From: JAVBLV01 sp031553195
GTDB taxonomy: Bacteria > Bacteroidota > Bacteroidia > Bacteroidales > P3
Length of the DNA: 32,701 nucleotides
Assembly (NCBI GenBank): GCA_031553195.1
Contig: JAVBLV010000047.1
Location: 1 to 32,701 of the forward strand
Reading direction: 5' to 3'
Position numbers and translations under genes: made by a program. Under the pieces are notes generated by a model. It did not search any database and had not been told where the DNA came from. It worked only from the letters and a program-made list of their open reading frames with translations. Position 1 is the stretch's first letter. The number at the start of each line of letters is the position of its first letter. Positions 6,717 to 14,691 of this stretch are shown in pieces.

Positions 6717-8177
6717 ATGATGACAAAAGAACAATACATAGAAAGCCTTAAAAAGTTAAATCTTAAGGTTTACTATATGGGAGAATTAATTAAAAATCCG
6801 GTTGACCATCCAATGATTCGCCCATCGATGAATTCGGTGGCAAAGACATACGAATTGGCCGAAAAAGAAGAATATAAAGACTTAATGACGGCTACTTCCA
6901 ACCTGACCGGAAAAACGATAAACCGCTTCTGCCATCTTCATCAAAGTACCGGAGATTTGATTAAAAAAGTAAAGATGCAACGTCTGTTGGGTCAACAAAC
7001 GGCCGCCTGCTTTCAACGTTGTGTGGGGATGGACGCTTTTAATGCAATTTTCTCCACCACTTATGAAATGGATAAGCAACTGGGAACAGATTATCATAAA
7101 CGTTTTACCGGGTATATGAAATTTGTTCAGGATAACGATCTTACGGTTGACGGAGCCATGACGGATCCTAAAGGCGACCGCAGTTTATCCCCCTCCAAAC
7201 AAGAAGACCCTGATTTATATCTACATATTACAGAAGTAAGGAAAGACGGGATTGTGGTACGCGGAGCCAAAGCGCATCAAACAGGCGCCGTTAATTCTCA
7301 TGAGCACTTGATTATGCCGACGGTTGCCCTTAAAGAAGAAGATAAAGATTATGCCGTTTCTTTCGCCGTTCCCTCCGACGCCGAAGGCGTAATTATGATA
7401 TATGGCAGGCAATCGTGCGATACGCGTAAAATGGAAAACGGCGCAGATATGGACTTAGGAAACGCCCAATATGGCGGACACGAGGCCTTAGTGATTTTTA
7501 ACGACGTTTTCGTTCCGAATGACAGGGTATTCATGTGCAAAGAGTATGATTTTGCAGGAATGATGGTGGAGCGTTTTGCCGGCTATCACCGGCAATCATA
7601 TGGAGGATGCAAAGTAGGCGTTGGAGATGTTCTGATCGGCGCGGCAGCTTTGGCGGCGGATTATAATGGCGTACCCAAAGTAAATCATATCAAAGACAAA
7701 TTGATCGAGATGATGCATTTGAATGAAACTCTTTACGCATGCGGAATTGCCTGTTCGGCAGAGGGAGAAGAAATGCCGGCGGGGAACTATCAAATCAATC
7801 TATTGTTGGCCAACGTTTGCAAACAAAATATTACCCGCATGCCTTATGAGATTGCTCGCCTGGCGGAAGATATCGCCGGAGGGCTGATGGTTACCATGCC
7901 TTCGGAACAAGATTTTCGCAGTAAGGAAATCGGCGGCTATGTAGAAAAATATTTGAAAGGCGCAAAAGGAATATCTACCGAGAATCGCATGCGGATATTA
8001 CGTTTGATAGAAAATATCACTTTGGGAACAGCGGCCGTAGGCTACCGGACAGAATCCATGCACGGAGCGGGTTCGCCTCAAGCGCAGCGCATTATGATTT
8101 CCCGGCAATGCGACTTGGATAGTAAAAAGAAAATGGCAAAAGTAATTGCACAAATCGATGAAAGCAAAAATAAATAA
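6717..8177 (+). CDS. abfD: 4-hydroxybutyryl-CoA dehydratase / vinylacetyl-CoA isomerase
   Basis: This 486-aa cytoplasmic flavoprotein dehydrates 4-hydroxybutyryl-CoA to crotonyl-CoA by radical chemistry, using FAD and a [4Fe-4S] cluster. The four cluster ligands of the Clostridium aminobutyricum enzyme (C99, C103, H292, C299) are matched with identical spacing at C98 and C102 (in AACFQRCVGMD) and H291 and C298 (in GYHRQSYGGCK), with Lys299 following. The length equals that of characterised enzymes. Two adjacent ATGs (6717, 6720) make the start ambiguous by one residue. The 3' end overlaps the NifU-like gene by 20 nt. It is the first recognised enzyme gene of the succinate-to-butyrate operon. 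The reaction is oxygen-sensitive, consistent with a strict anaerobe. Confidence 0.96.
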   Translation: MMTKEQYIESLKKLNLKVYYMGELIKNPVDHPMIRPSMNSVAKTYELAEKEEYKDLMTATSNLTGKTINRFCHLHQSTGDLIKKVKMQRLLGQQTAACFQRCVGMDAFNAIFSTTYEMDKQLGTDYHKRFTGYMKFVQDNDLTVDGAMTDPKGDRSLSPSKQEDPDLYLHITEVRKDGIVVRGAKAHQTGAVNSHEHLIMPTVALKEEDKDYAVSFAVPSDAEGVIMIYGRQSCDTRKMENGADMDLGNAQYGGHEALVIFNDVFVPNDRVFMCKEYDFAGMMVERFAGYHRQSYGGCKVGVGDVLIGAAALAADYNGVPKVNHIKDKLIEMMHLNETLYACGIACSAEGEEMPAGNYQINLLLANVCKQNITRMPYEIARLAEDIAGGLMVTMPSEQDFRSKEIGGYVEKYLKGAKGISTENRMRILRLIENITLGTAAVGYRTESMHGAGSPQAQRIMISRQCDLDSKKKMAKVIAQIDESKNK

Positions 8178-8463
8178 CGCCTCGTTGTTCGAGCAAAAAG
8201 TAAAAGATATTCTCTCGCGCAAAGTACGCCCCTACCTTCAACAACATGGCGGAGACGTGGCTATAAAAGAGATCAAAGACGGAAATATTTGGGTAACATT
8301 CAAAGGTTCGTGCAAAACTTGTCCGTCGGCCAAACTTACAGCGGAAGATATCGTGGAAGGAATGCTTCGCGCAGAATTGAAAGAAGAACTGAAGGAGGTT
8401 TATTTGGTTACCGAAACCGATGCTGAATTATTAAGGTTTGCCAAAAGACTATTAAATAAATGA
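8158..8463 (+). CDS. NifU C-terminal-domain Fe-S scaffold-like protein
   Basis: A 101-aa protein made of one NifU C-terminal (Nfu) domain: RPYLQQHGGDVAIKEI leads into GSCKTCPSAKLTAEDIV, where C52 and C55 form the CxxC that holds a transient Fe-S cluster. The frame can be extended to a TTG at 8146, but the ATG at 8158 is preferred and overlaps the end of abfD by 20 nt, so translation is probably coupled. A NifU-like gene beside abfD is also found in the Porphyromonas gingivalis cluster, as I recall. The likely role is cluster delivery or repair for AbfD or the nearby hydrogenases; that partner choice is inference. Confidence 0.88.
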   Translation: MKAKINNASLFEQKVKDILSRKVRPYLQQHGGDVAIKEIKDGNIWVTFKGSCKTCPSAKLTAEDIVEGMLRAELKEELKEVYLVTETDAELLRFAKRLLNK

Positions 8464-8520
8464 TGATCTAAATAGAGAAAAAGCAAATAAATACATAGCA
8501 AAATTAAATAAGGTGTTTAC

Positions 8521-8564
8521 TGTTGAAAGATTAATGTTTGATTCTTTGTTTTTCAACTATCAAC
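8521..8564 (+). repeat. Short palindromic intergenic repeat, copy 1
   Basis: Begins TGTTGAAAGATTAA and ends TTTTCAACTATCAAC; GTTGAAA (8522-8528) can pair with TTTCAAC (8551-8557). It matches 17735-17780 closely over its whole length. It lies 35 nt before the CoA-transferase ATG, in a 135-bp gap with no clear promoter. Confidence 0.6.
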
Positions 8565-8598
8565 TTTATAAACCTTATTCATAACCTTTGATCTAAAA

Positions 8599-9888
8599 AT
8601 GAATTGGAAAGAAACATATAAAAATAAAATTACAACGGCAGTCAAAGCGGTTAAAGTAATTAACGACGGTAATTATGTGGTTTTTTCACACGCGGCCGGA
8701 ATTCCTCAGGAAATCCCCAGAGAACTAATGGCGCAAAAAGAAAAATTCCATAATGTGCATATCTATCACATGCTTTCTATTGGAGACGGAGCCTATCTCA
8801 ATCCTGATGTTTCGGAGCATTTCCGTCATATTACCAATTTTGCAGGAGCCAATTCCCGTGGAGCCATAGCAGAAAACAAAGCCGATTTCTTACCTTGTTA
8901 TTTTAAAGACGTTCCTTCGTTACTTGGCAATATATTTCCTGTAGACGTAGCCGTTATCCACGTCTCCCTTCCCGATGCGAAAGGTTATTGCAGTTTTGGT
9001 CTGGCTTGCGATTATACCAAACCGGCAGCGGAAAAAGCGCGGATTATCATTGCCGAAGTAAATGAAAATATGCCTTATGTAGAAGGCGATAATAAAATCC
9101 ATTTGTCGAAATTGGATTATATTATTCCATGCAGCAACCCTATTCCGGAAATTCCACGCCCTCAAATTACCGATGTTGAAAAAGAAATTGGGAAATATTG
9201 CGCATCTCTTATTGAAGACGGCTCTACGCTTCAATTGGGAATAGGCGCCATTCCCGACGCCGTACTACTATTTCTGAACGAAAAGAAAGATTTAGGAATT
9301 CACACCGAAATGTTTTCCGATGGCGTGGTCGACTTGGTAGAAGCAGGCGTTGTTACGGGAAAAGAAAAAACTTTACATCCGCAAAAACTGGTGGCGACAT
9401 TTCTCATGGGCACCCGGAGATTGTATGATTTTGTTAATCGGAATCCCAATGTAGAACTTCACCCTGTAGACTATGTTAACGATCCCTTGGTGATTGCTAA
9501 AAACGAAAAAATGGTATCGATTAATTCTTGCATCGAGGTTGATTTAATGGGACAAGTTGCTTCCGAAACAATCGGGACAAAGCAATTTAGCGGAACCGGA
9601 GGTCAAGTGGATTATGTGAGAGGCGCCGCTCTTTCAAAAAACGGAAAATCCATTATGGCCATGCCTTCTACGGCAGCCGGCGGAAAAATGTCCCGCATTG
9701 TTCCGTTTTTGGCAAACGGGGCAACCGTAACCACCTCCAGAAACGACGTAGATTATGTAGTTACCGAATACGGAATCGCCAAGTTAAAGGGGAATACATT
9801 AAAACAACGCGCGCAAAATCTTATTGCGATAGCCCATCCCGATTTCCGGAAATTGTTAGAAGACGAGTTTAATAAAAGATTTAAATAA
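8599..9888 (+). CDS. abfT: 4-hydroxybutyrate CoA-transferase
   Basis: A 429-aa class I CoA-transferase that moves CoA from acetyl-CoA or butyryl-CoA onto 4-hydroxybutyrate, giving the substrate of AbfD. Family motifs include HVSLPDAKGYCSFGLACDYT (121-140) with its substrate-loop glycines, the active-site glutamate E237 in HTEMFSDG (E238 in the C. aminobutyricum enzyme), and the C-terminal TTSRNDVDYVVTEYGIAKL. The length is normal. The gap to the next gene (ATG 9896) is 7 nt, so abfT, the dehydrogenase and sucD are tightly linked. With no phosphotransbutyrylase or butyrate kinase in the window, this enzyme could also release butyrate by taking CoA from butyryl-CoA, closing the cycle; that is inference. 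Confidence 0.93.
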   Translation: MNWKETYKNKITTAVKAVKVINDGNYVVFSHAAGIPQEIPRELMAQKEKFHNVHIYHMLSIGDGAYLNPDVSEHFRHITNFAGANSRGAIAENKADFLPCYFKDVPSLLGNIFPVDVAVIHVSLPDAKGYCSFGLACDYTKPAAEKARIIIAEVNENMPYVEGDNKIHLSKLDYIIPCSNPIPEIPRPQITDVEKEIGKYCASLIEDGSTLQLGIGAIPDAVLLFLNEKKDLGIHTEMFSDGVVDLVEAGVVTGKEKTLHPQKLVATFLMGTRRLYDFVNRNPNVELHPVDYVNDPLVIAKNEKMVSINSCIEVDLMGQVASETIGTKQFSGTGGQVDYVRGAALSKNGKSIMAMPSTAAGGKMSRIVPFLANGATVTTSRNDVDYVVTEYGIAKLKGNTLKQRAQNLIAIAHPDFRKLLEDEFNKRFK

Positions 9889-9895
9889 TAATGCT

Positions 9896-11011
9896 ATGCA
9901 ACTGTTCAAACTAAAAACAAAACTAAGCAAATTCGATACATTTTCCGATTTTGCAGAAGAATTCAAAATATCGAATACGGATTTGATTCTTACGCATGAA
10001 TTTTTGTACAAATCATTCATGGAAAATTTACAGATGCCCTCCCATTTTGTAATGCAAGAAAAATACGGTTTGGGAGAACCTTCGGATGAAATGATCAATC
10101 GAATCTTAAAAGATATTGAAGACATAAATTATGAAAGAGTAATTGCTATTGGAGGCGGAACGGTTATTGATATCGCAAAATTAATTGTTCTTAAAGATGT
10201 TAGAAATATTGTGGATGCTTTTGAAAAAAAGATACCCATCATAAAGGATAAACCATTGGTTATTATCCCCACAACTTGCGGAACAGGAAGCGAAGTAACC
10301 AATCTTTCCATTGCTGAGATCAAAGCCAAACATACAAAAATGGGATTGGCGGACGATGCTCTTTTGGCAGACGATGCCATATTGATTCCCGAATTATTAA
10401 AAGGACTGCCTTTCAAATTTTACATATTCAGCGCTATAGACGCTCTAATTCATGCTATGGAATCTTACGTTTCTCCGAAGGCAAATCCTTATACCCGTTT
10501 ATTTTCCAAAGAAGCTATACAAATCATCTTGGATATTTTTTCCAAGATTGTAGAGAAAGGAGAAGATTATCGTTACGAAAGACTAGAAGATATGCTTATC
10601 GCCAGTAATTACGCCGGTATAGCTTTTGGAAATGCGGGTGTTGGCGCCGTTCATGCGCTCTCTTACCCTGTGGGAGGAAATTACCATATCCCCCATGGAG
10701 AAGTTAACTATCAATTTTTTACAGAAGTTTTTAAACTCTATCATAAAAAAGATCCGGCCGGAATTATCCATGAACTAAACAAACTACTCGTTCAAATTCT
10801 TCATACCGAAGAGAATATTGTATACGAAATGCTTGATATGTTACTTGGAAATCTGATTGCCAAAAAGCCATTGCACTCCTATGGTATGAGAAAAGAAGAA
10901 ATTGAAAGTTTTACCGACAATGTTCTGGCAACCCAACAACGATTGCTAGCCAATAATTATGTAGAACTTACAAAAAACGAAATTAAAAAAATTTATTCAA
11001 CGCTATATTAG
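9896..11011 (+). CDS. 4hbD: 4-hydroxybutyrate dehydrogenase (iron-type alcohol dehydrogenase)
   Basis: A 371-aa group III (iron-dependent) alcohol dehydrogenase that reduces succinate semialdehyde to 4-hydroxybutyrate with NAD(P)H. Motifs: GGGTVIDIAK (87-96) for dinucleotide binding, TTCGTGSEVTN (126-136), and four metal ligands D182 and H186 (DALIH), H253 (VHALSYPVGG) and H267 (IPHGE), spaced as in the family. The specific substrate follows from the position between the CoA-transferase gene and sucD, an order also known from Porphyromonas gingivalis. The ATG at 9896 is used; an ATG at 9891 opens only a seven-codon frame. The stop is 12 nt before the sucD ATG. Confidence 0.92.
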   Translation: MQLFKLKTKLSKFDTFSDFAEEFKISNTDLILTHEFLYKSFMENLQMPSHFVMQEKYGLGEPSDEMINRILKDIEDINYERVIAIGGGTVIDIAKLIVLKDVRNIVDAFEKKIPIIKDKPLVIIPTTCGTGSEVTNLSIAEIKAKHTKMGLADDALLADDAILIPELLKGLPFKFYIFSAIDALIHAMESYVSPKANPYTRLFSKEAIQIILDIFSKIVEKGEDYRYERLEDMLIASNYAGIAFGNAGVGAVHALSYPVGGNYHIPHGEVNYQFFTEVFKLYHKKDPAGIIHELNKLLVQILHTEENIVYEMLDMLLGNLIAKKPLHSYGMRKEEIESFTDNVLATQQRLLANNYVELTKNEIKKIYSTLY

Positions 11012-11023
11012 AAGAAAAAAGAG

Positions 11024-12382
11024 ATGGAAGAAATTCAAAAAATGGTGGCAAATGCGCGTAAAGCACAGGCCATTTATGAAAAACATTTTGATCAGGAAGA
11101 TGTCGACGCAGTGGTAAAATTAGTTACCCGCACTATTTTCGACAATGCCGAAGAATTGGCTAAAGCAGCCGTTGAAGAAACGCAAATGGGCGTTTATGAA
11201 GACAAGGTTGCTAAAAATAGAAATAAATCAAAGGGGGTCTGGTACGATCTGAAAGGCAAAAAATCAATGAATATTTTGAGTATCGACAAAGATACCAATT
11301 TAATAGAAATAGCCAAGCCCATAGGAGTAGTCGCAGGCATAACGCCGATGACAAACCCTGTAGTTACGCCTATGTCGAAAATTGCTTTTGCGTTAAAAAC
11401 CCGGAATGCAATTATTATTGCTCCGCATCCGCGAGCAAAAAAATGCTCTTCGCTGGCAGTAAAGAAAATACTGGAAGCCATCGCCCAAATGGAAGTTCCG
11501 GAAGGAATGGTGCAAGTGATAGAAGAACCTAGCTTGGAAAAAACCAAAGCGCTGATGGAACTATGCGACGTAGTAGTAGCCACCGGAGGCATGCCAATGG
11601 TGAAATCGGCATACTCGTCGGGAAAACCTTCATTTGGAGTTGGAGCCGGCAATGTGCAGGTGATTCTCGACCGCAATATAGAATATGATCTGGCCGCCGG
11701 AAAAGTTGTTACAGGCCGTTCTTTCGATAATGGAATTATTTGTTCCGGCGAACAAAGTTTTATTTATCCCAGGGAACACAGAGATGAAATCATGGATGCA
11801 TTCCGTAAACATGGCGCATACATTGCTACCGAAGAAGAACGGGAAAAGATTATCAATACTATTTTTGAAGACGGACACACAAGTAAGGAGGTAGTGGGAC
11901 AATCGGCCATGTTTATTGCCAGGAAAGCAGGTATTAATGTTCCTGACGGCACAAAAGTTATTGTAGTGGAAGCGCACGGCGTAGGACATAAAGATCCTAT
12001 TTGTAAAGAAAAAATGTGTCCGGTATTAGCGGCTTTACCTTATCAATATTTTGACGAAGCTATCGAAATTGCGCAAACCAATCTTTCGTTAGAAGGTAAT
12101 GGTCACACGGCAGGTATTCATTCCAACAGCCAGGCAAATATTATCAAAGCCGGAACGGATATATCCGTTTCACGATTGATTGCCAATGCTATATGCGCGA
12201 CTACCGCCGGAGGTTCCATTCAAAACGGCTTACCCGTTACGAACACGTTGGGTTGCGGAAGCTGGGGAAATAACTCCATTTCAGAAAACTTTACCTATAA
12301 ACATTTACTGAATATTACACGGATTGCCCCTCTTTCGGTTCGCATCCCCGTGCCTTCGGATGAAGAAATTTGGAAATACTAA
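11024..12382 (+). CDS. sucD: CoA-acylating succinate-semialdehyde dehydrogenase
   Basis: A 452-aa aldehyde dehydrogenase of the CoA-dependent type, reducing succinyl-CoA to succinate semialdehyde with NAD(P)H as the entry step of the pathway. The catalytic cysteine is C240 in SFDNGIICSGEQS; the cofactor region has GVVAGITPMTNPVVTP (101-116) and the loop FGVGAGNVQVI (204-214). The length matches SucD proteins rather than the longer AdhE-type enzymes. It is the last gene of the tight abfT-4hbD-sucD group. A 148-bp gap with a long inverted repeat follows before the hydrogenase genes. Acetaldehyde or butyraldehyde dehydrogenase activity is an alternative for this fold, but the neighbours favour succinyl-CoA. 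Confidence 0.94.
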   Translation: MEEIQKMVANARKAQAIYEKHFDQEDVDAVVKLVTRTIFDNAEELAKAAVEETQMGVYEDKVAKNRNKSKGVWYDLKGKKSMNILSIDKDTNLIEIAKPIGVVAGITPMTNPVVTPMSKIAFALKTRNAIIIAPHPRAKKCSSLAVKKILEAIAQMEVPEGMVQVIEEPSLEKTKALMELCDVVVATGGMPMVKSAYSSGKPSFGVGAGNVQVILDRNIEYDLAAGKVVTGRSFDNGIICSGEQSFIYPREHRDEIMDAFRKHGAYIATEEEREKIINTIFEDGHTSKEVVGQSAMFIARKAGINVPDGTKVIVVEAHGVGHKDPICKEKMCPVLAALPYQYFDEAIEIAQTNLSLEGNGHTAGIHSNSQANIIKAGTDISVSRLIANAICATTAGGSIQNGLPVTNTLGCGSWGNNSISENFTYKHLLNITRIAPLSVRIPVPSDEEIWKY

Positions 12383-12389
12383 CAAAGTG

Positions 12390-12515
12390 GAGAATTGAAA
12401 ATTGAGAGTTGAGAATAATTCAATAATGAGGAATAGAATTTATTATCTAAATAAATCTTCAAATCATGTTATCTCTAAATTCCTAGTCACTCTCAACTTT
12501 CAATTCTCAACTTTC
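12390..12515. repeat. Long imperfect inverted repeat between sucD and the hydrogenase genes
   Basis: 12390-12414 pairs with 12491-12515 at 21 of 25 positions (two more are G-U), around a ~76-nt AT-rich loop. The arms are built of TCAACTTTCAATT-like units that recur at 8521-8564 and 17735-17780. It fills most of the 148-bp gap and could act as an attenuator or processing site. Confidence 0.5.
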
Positions 12516-12530
12516 AATTAAAAAAGCGTT

Positions 12531-12776
12531 ATGGTAAAACATCAAATTAAAATATGTCTTGGAAGTTCGTGCTTTTCCCGCGGGAACAATACCAATGTGG
12601 AAATTATACAAAAATATTTAAAGGAACATCATCTGGAAGCAGATGTCCGTTTTTCCGGCCATTTATGCGAAGAGAGTTGTAGCAAAGGCCCGGTTGTTTC
12701 CATTGACGAACATGTTTATGAAGAAGTGAATATGTCGCGATTGTATAAAATTCTACAAGACGAATTTCCATGCTAA
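12531..12776 (+). CDS. Thioredoxin-like [2Fe-2S] ferredoxin, small subunit 1
   Basis: An 81-aa protein of the thioredoxin-like [2Fe-2S] type (NuoE C-terminal/Shethna-like). Ligands: C9 and C14 (CLGSSC), then C46 and C50 (CEESC), the family spacing C-x4-C...C-x3-C. It would carry one-electron transfer in the cytoplasm. The stop overlaps the start of the sensory hydrogenase by 7 nt, so the two are made together and it is probably that enzyme's electron partner. A second gene of the same kind overlaps the second hydrogenase (15934-16191). The extra terminal Cys81 has no assigned role. Confidence 0.87.
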   Translation: MVKHQIKICLGSSCFSRGNNTNVEIIQKYLKEHHLEADVRFSGHLCEESCSKGPVVSIDEHVYEEVNMSRLYKILQDEFPC

Positions 12777-14485
12777 GACCCATTTATACTGAACCGGATA
12801 ACTGTCAGGATTGCTATAAATGCATTCGGGAATGCCCCGTAAAAGCAATCAGAATAGAAAATAATAAAGCTTCTATTATCGAGGACAGATGCGTGTATTG
12901 CGGCCACTGCACTCAAGTGTGTCCGACCGGCGCAAAAAAGATCAGGGACGGCTTAACCCGCGCAAAATTAACGCTTAGCAGGCACCCTAAAGTATATTTG
13001 TCATTGGCGCCTTCTTACGTTAGCGAGTTTGAAAATATACCTTCGCAAGCGTTGGTTTCTGCAATCAAGCGCTTGGGATTTACCGGCGTGTCCGAAACGG
13101 CTTTAGGAGCCGAAGTCGTCTCCGCCAGAACAGAAGATTTTTTGAATGCAGCGGGAAAAGGAATCTACATATCTTCTGCTTGTCCGGTGGCAGTAGAATA
13201 TATCCGAAAGTATTCCGATGAATATGTCCCTAATATTACTCCCATAATTTCTCCTATGCTGGCCCATGCAAAAATATTGAAAAGCCTTTACGGCGAAGAC
13301 AGCAAAGTGATATTTGCAGGACCTTGCATCGGGAAAAAAATGGAAGCCGACGACTTTGGAAACTTAGTAGATGTTGCCATTACTTTTAAAGATCTGAAAA
13401 TATGGTTCGAAAAAGAAGACATCGATTTACAGGATACCGAATGGAACATGTCCGATGAAAAATTTGTTCCTTACCGTTCCAAACTCGGGGCGCTTTATCC
13501 TATCGAAGGCGGAATGATAGAAGGTATGTATAAACTTGAAAAGCCTGTATTTAACATGGCTTTTTCCGATCTATCGACCATAAAAGATGTTCTTGAAAAT
13601 GTCAATCCTGATTCCTATAGCGATTCCATCTTTTTGGAATTATTGGCTTGTAAAGGAGGATGTATAAATGGTCCCGCCAGATTAAATTCCGTTTCCCCGG
13701 CCATTAAACGCTATGAGATTATCAATCGATCCGATATGGGAAATCCGATTGAAGATTTCAAACAATTGGATCTGGGAATCGCCTTTAGTAAAGACGCTAA
13801 AACACAACATAAAGAATACTCTGAAGACGAAATTAAACAAGCGTTGGCTACCGTTGGAAAAACAAGTCCCCAAGACGAATTGAACTGTAGTTGTTGCGGT
13901 TATGATTCTTGTCGCGATTTCGCGGTCGCCCTGCTCGAAAACAGGGCGGAAGATAATATGTGCGCTTCGTATATGCGCAAAATTGCGCACGATAAAGCAA
14001 CCGTATTATTACAAAAAATACCGGCAGGCGTCTTATTGGTAAACTCCGATTTGAAAATTGTGGACATGAACCAACATTGCGCATTGTCTCTAGGTCAGGA
14101 TATCGTAGATATATATGAAGCTTGTCCGGGATTGAACGGACTTCCGTTGAAAAACATCTGCTCTTTCGAAACTTTATTCAGAACGGCGCTAACCACAGGG
14201 AAAGAAATTAAAGAACGTCATGTGCGCGACAAAGATAAAATGTGGATATTGTCTATTTACAACATCCAACCGAACAGATTGGTATTCGGATTATTACAGG
14301 ATTTGCAAGATCCCAATGTAAAAAAAGACTGGATCATAGAAAAAACAAAAGAGGTAATCAAAAATCACATGTTAACAGTTCAACAAGTGGCTGGTTTACT
14401 AGGTGAAAACGCCGCTTTTACCGACGCCACTTTAAAAGCTGTAATAGAGGTATATAATAAAGATAAAAATACGGAATCACTGTAA
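12770..14485 (+). CDS. Sensory-type [FeFe] hydrogenase with PAS domain (HydS-like)
   Basis: The 571 residues hold, in order: two [4Fe-4S] ferredoxin sites (C12/15/18/22 and C41/44/47/51); an [FeFe]-hydrogenase catalytic domain (~70-320) with H-cluster cysteines C138 (SSACPVAV), C186 (GPCIGKKME), C294 and C298 (LACKGGCINGP); an extra Fe-S motif C373/C376/C381/C398; and a PAS domain (~410-515). The usual TSCCP motif reads SSACP: Ala137 replaces the proton-shuttle Cys, as in known HydS-type (group C) sensors, which react slowly with H2. Such proteins are thought to sense H2 and pass the signal via PAS to a kinase or phosphatase; the next gene is a phosphatase. A start overlapping the ferredoxin stop by 7 nt supports a complex. 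The sensor role is inferred from architecture. Confidence 0.9.
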   Translation: MLRPIYTEPDNCQDCYKCIRECPVKAIRIENNKASIIEDRCVYCGHCTQVCPTGAKKIRDGLTRAKLTLSRHPKVYLSLAPSYVSEFENIPSQALVSAIKRLGFTGVSETALGAEVVSARTEDFLNAAGKGIYISSACPVAVEYIRKYSDEYVPNITPIISPMLAHAKILKSLYGEDSKVIFAGPCIGKKMEADDFGNLVDVAITFKDLKIWFEKEDIDLQDTEWNMSDEKFVPYRSKLGALYPIEGGMIEGMYKLEKPVFNMAFSDLSTIKDVLENVNPDSYSDSIFLELLACKGGCINGPARLNSVSPAIKRYEIINRSDMGNPIEDFKQLDLGIAFSKDAKTQHKEYSEDEIKQALATVGKTSPQDELNCSCCGYDSCRDFAVALLENRAEDNMCASYMRKIAHDKATVLLQKIPAGVLLVNSDLKIVDMNQHCALSLGQDIVDIYEACPGLNGLPLKNICSFETLFRTALTTGKEIKERHVRDKDKMWILSIYNIQPNRLVFGLLQDLQDPNVKKDWIIEKTKEVIKNHMLTVQQVAGLLGENAAFTDATLKAVIEVYNKDKNTESL

Positions 14486-14570
14486 TCAAAGCGTCTAACG
14501 CCCGCGTAAATGGTTATTAGCCAAAGTATTATTTAAAATCGATACCTTGACCAAACGATCAAATAAAAAA

Positions 14571-14691
14571 TAAGCACATGAAATAATCATGAGCCTTTGG
14601 CACTCCAATGCGAATGATTAAAGGCGCGCGTCAACTAAGTCTCCCCTTAGAGGGAGATTTAGAGGGGCTTATAAATTTTAAGCACATGAAA
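14571..14691 (+). mobile_element. Small insertion with 13-bp direct repeats at the phosphatase start
   Basis: TAAGCACATGAAA occurs at 14571-14583 and again at 14679-14691, the second copy containing the phosphatase ATG (14686). The 95 bases between them include a GC-rich palindromic repeat (14638-14670, CTCCCCTTAGAGGGAG core then GATTTAGAGGGG), similar to a widespread Bacteroidota intergenic repeat and to 31770-31824. The upstream copy leaves a decoy ATG-AAA-TAA. The pattern is that of an insertion with target duplication; no transposase is present. Confidence 0.55.

Noticed and set aside
8146..8157. TTG start for the NifU-like gene
   Set aside because: A normal ATG at 8158 lies four codons downstream and gives the usual overlap with abfD.
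12770..14485. Reading this gene as an ordinary H2-evolving hydrogenase
   Set aside because: SSACP lacks the proton-shuttle Cys and the protein carries a PAS domain, so a sensory role fits better.
14608..14685. 26-codon N-terminal extension of the phosphatase from the ATG at 14608
   Set aside because: These codons fall in a repeat-bearing insert flanked by 13-bp direct repeats; family-like sequence begins at ATG 14686.
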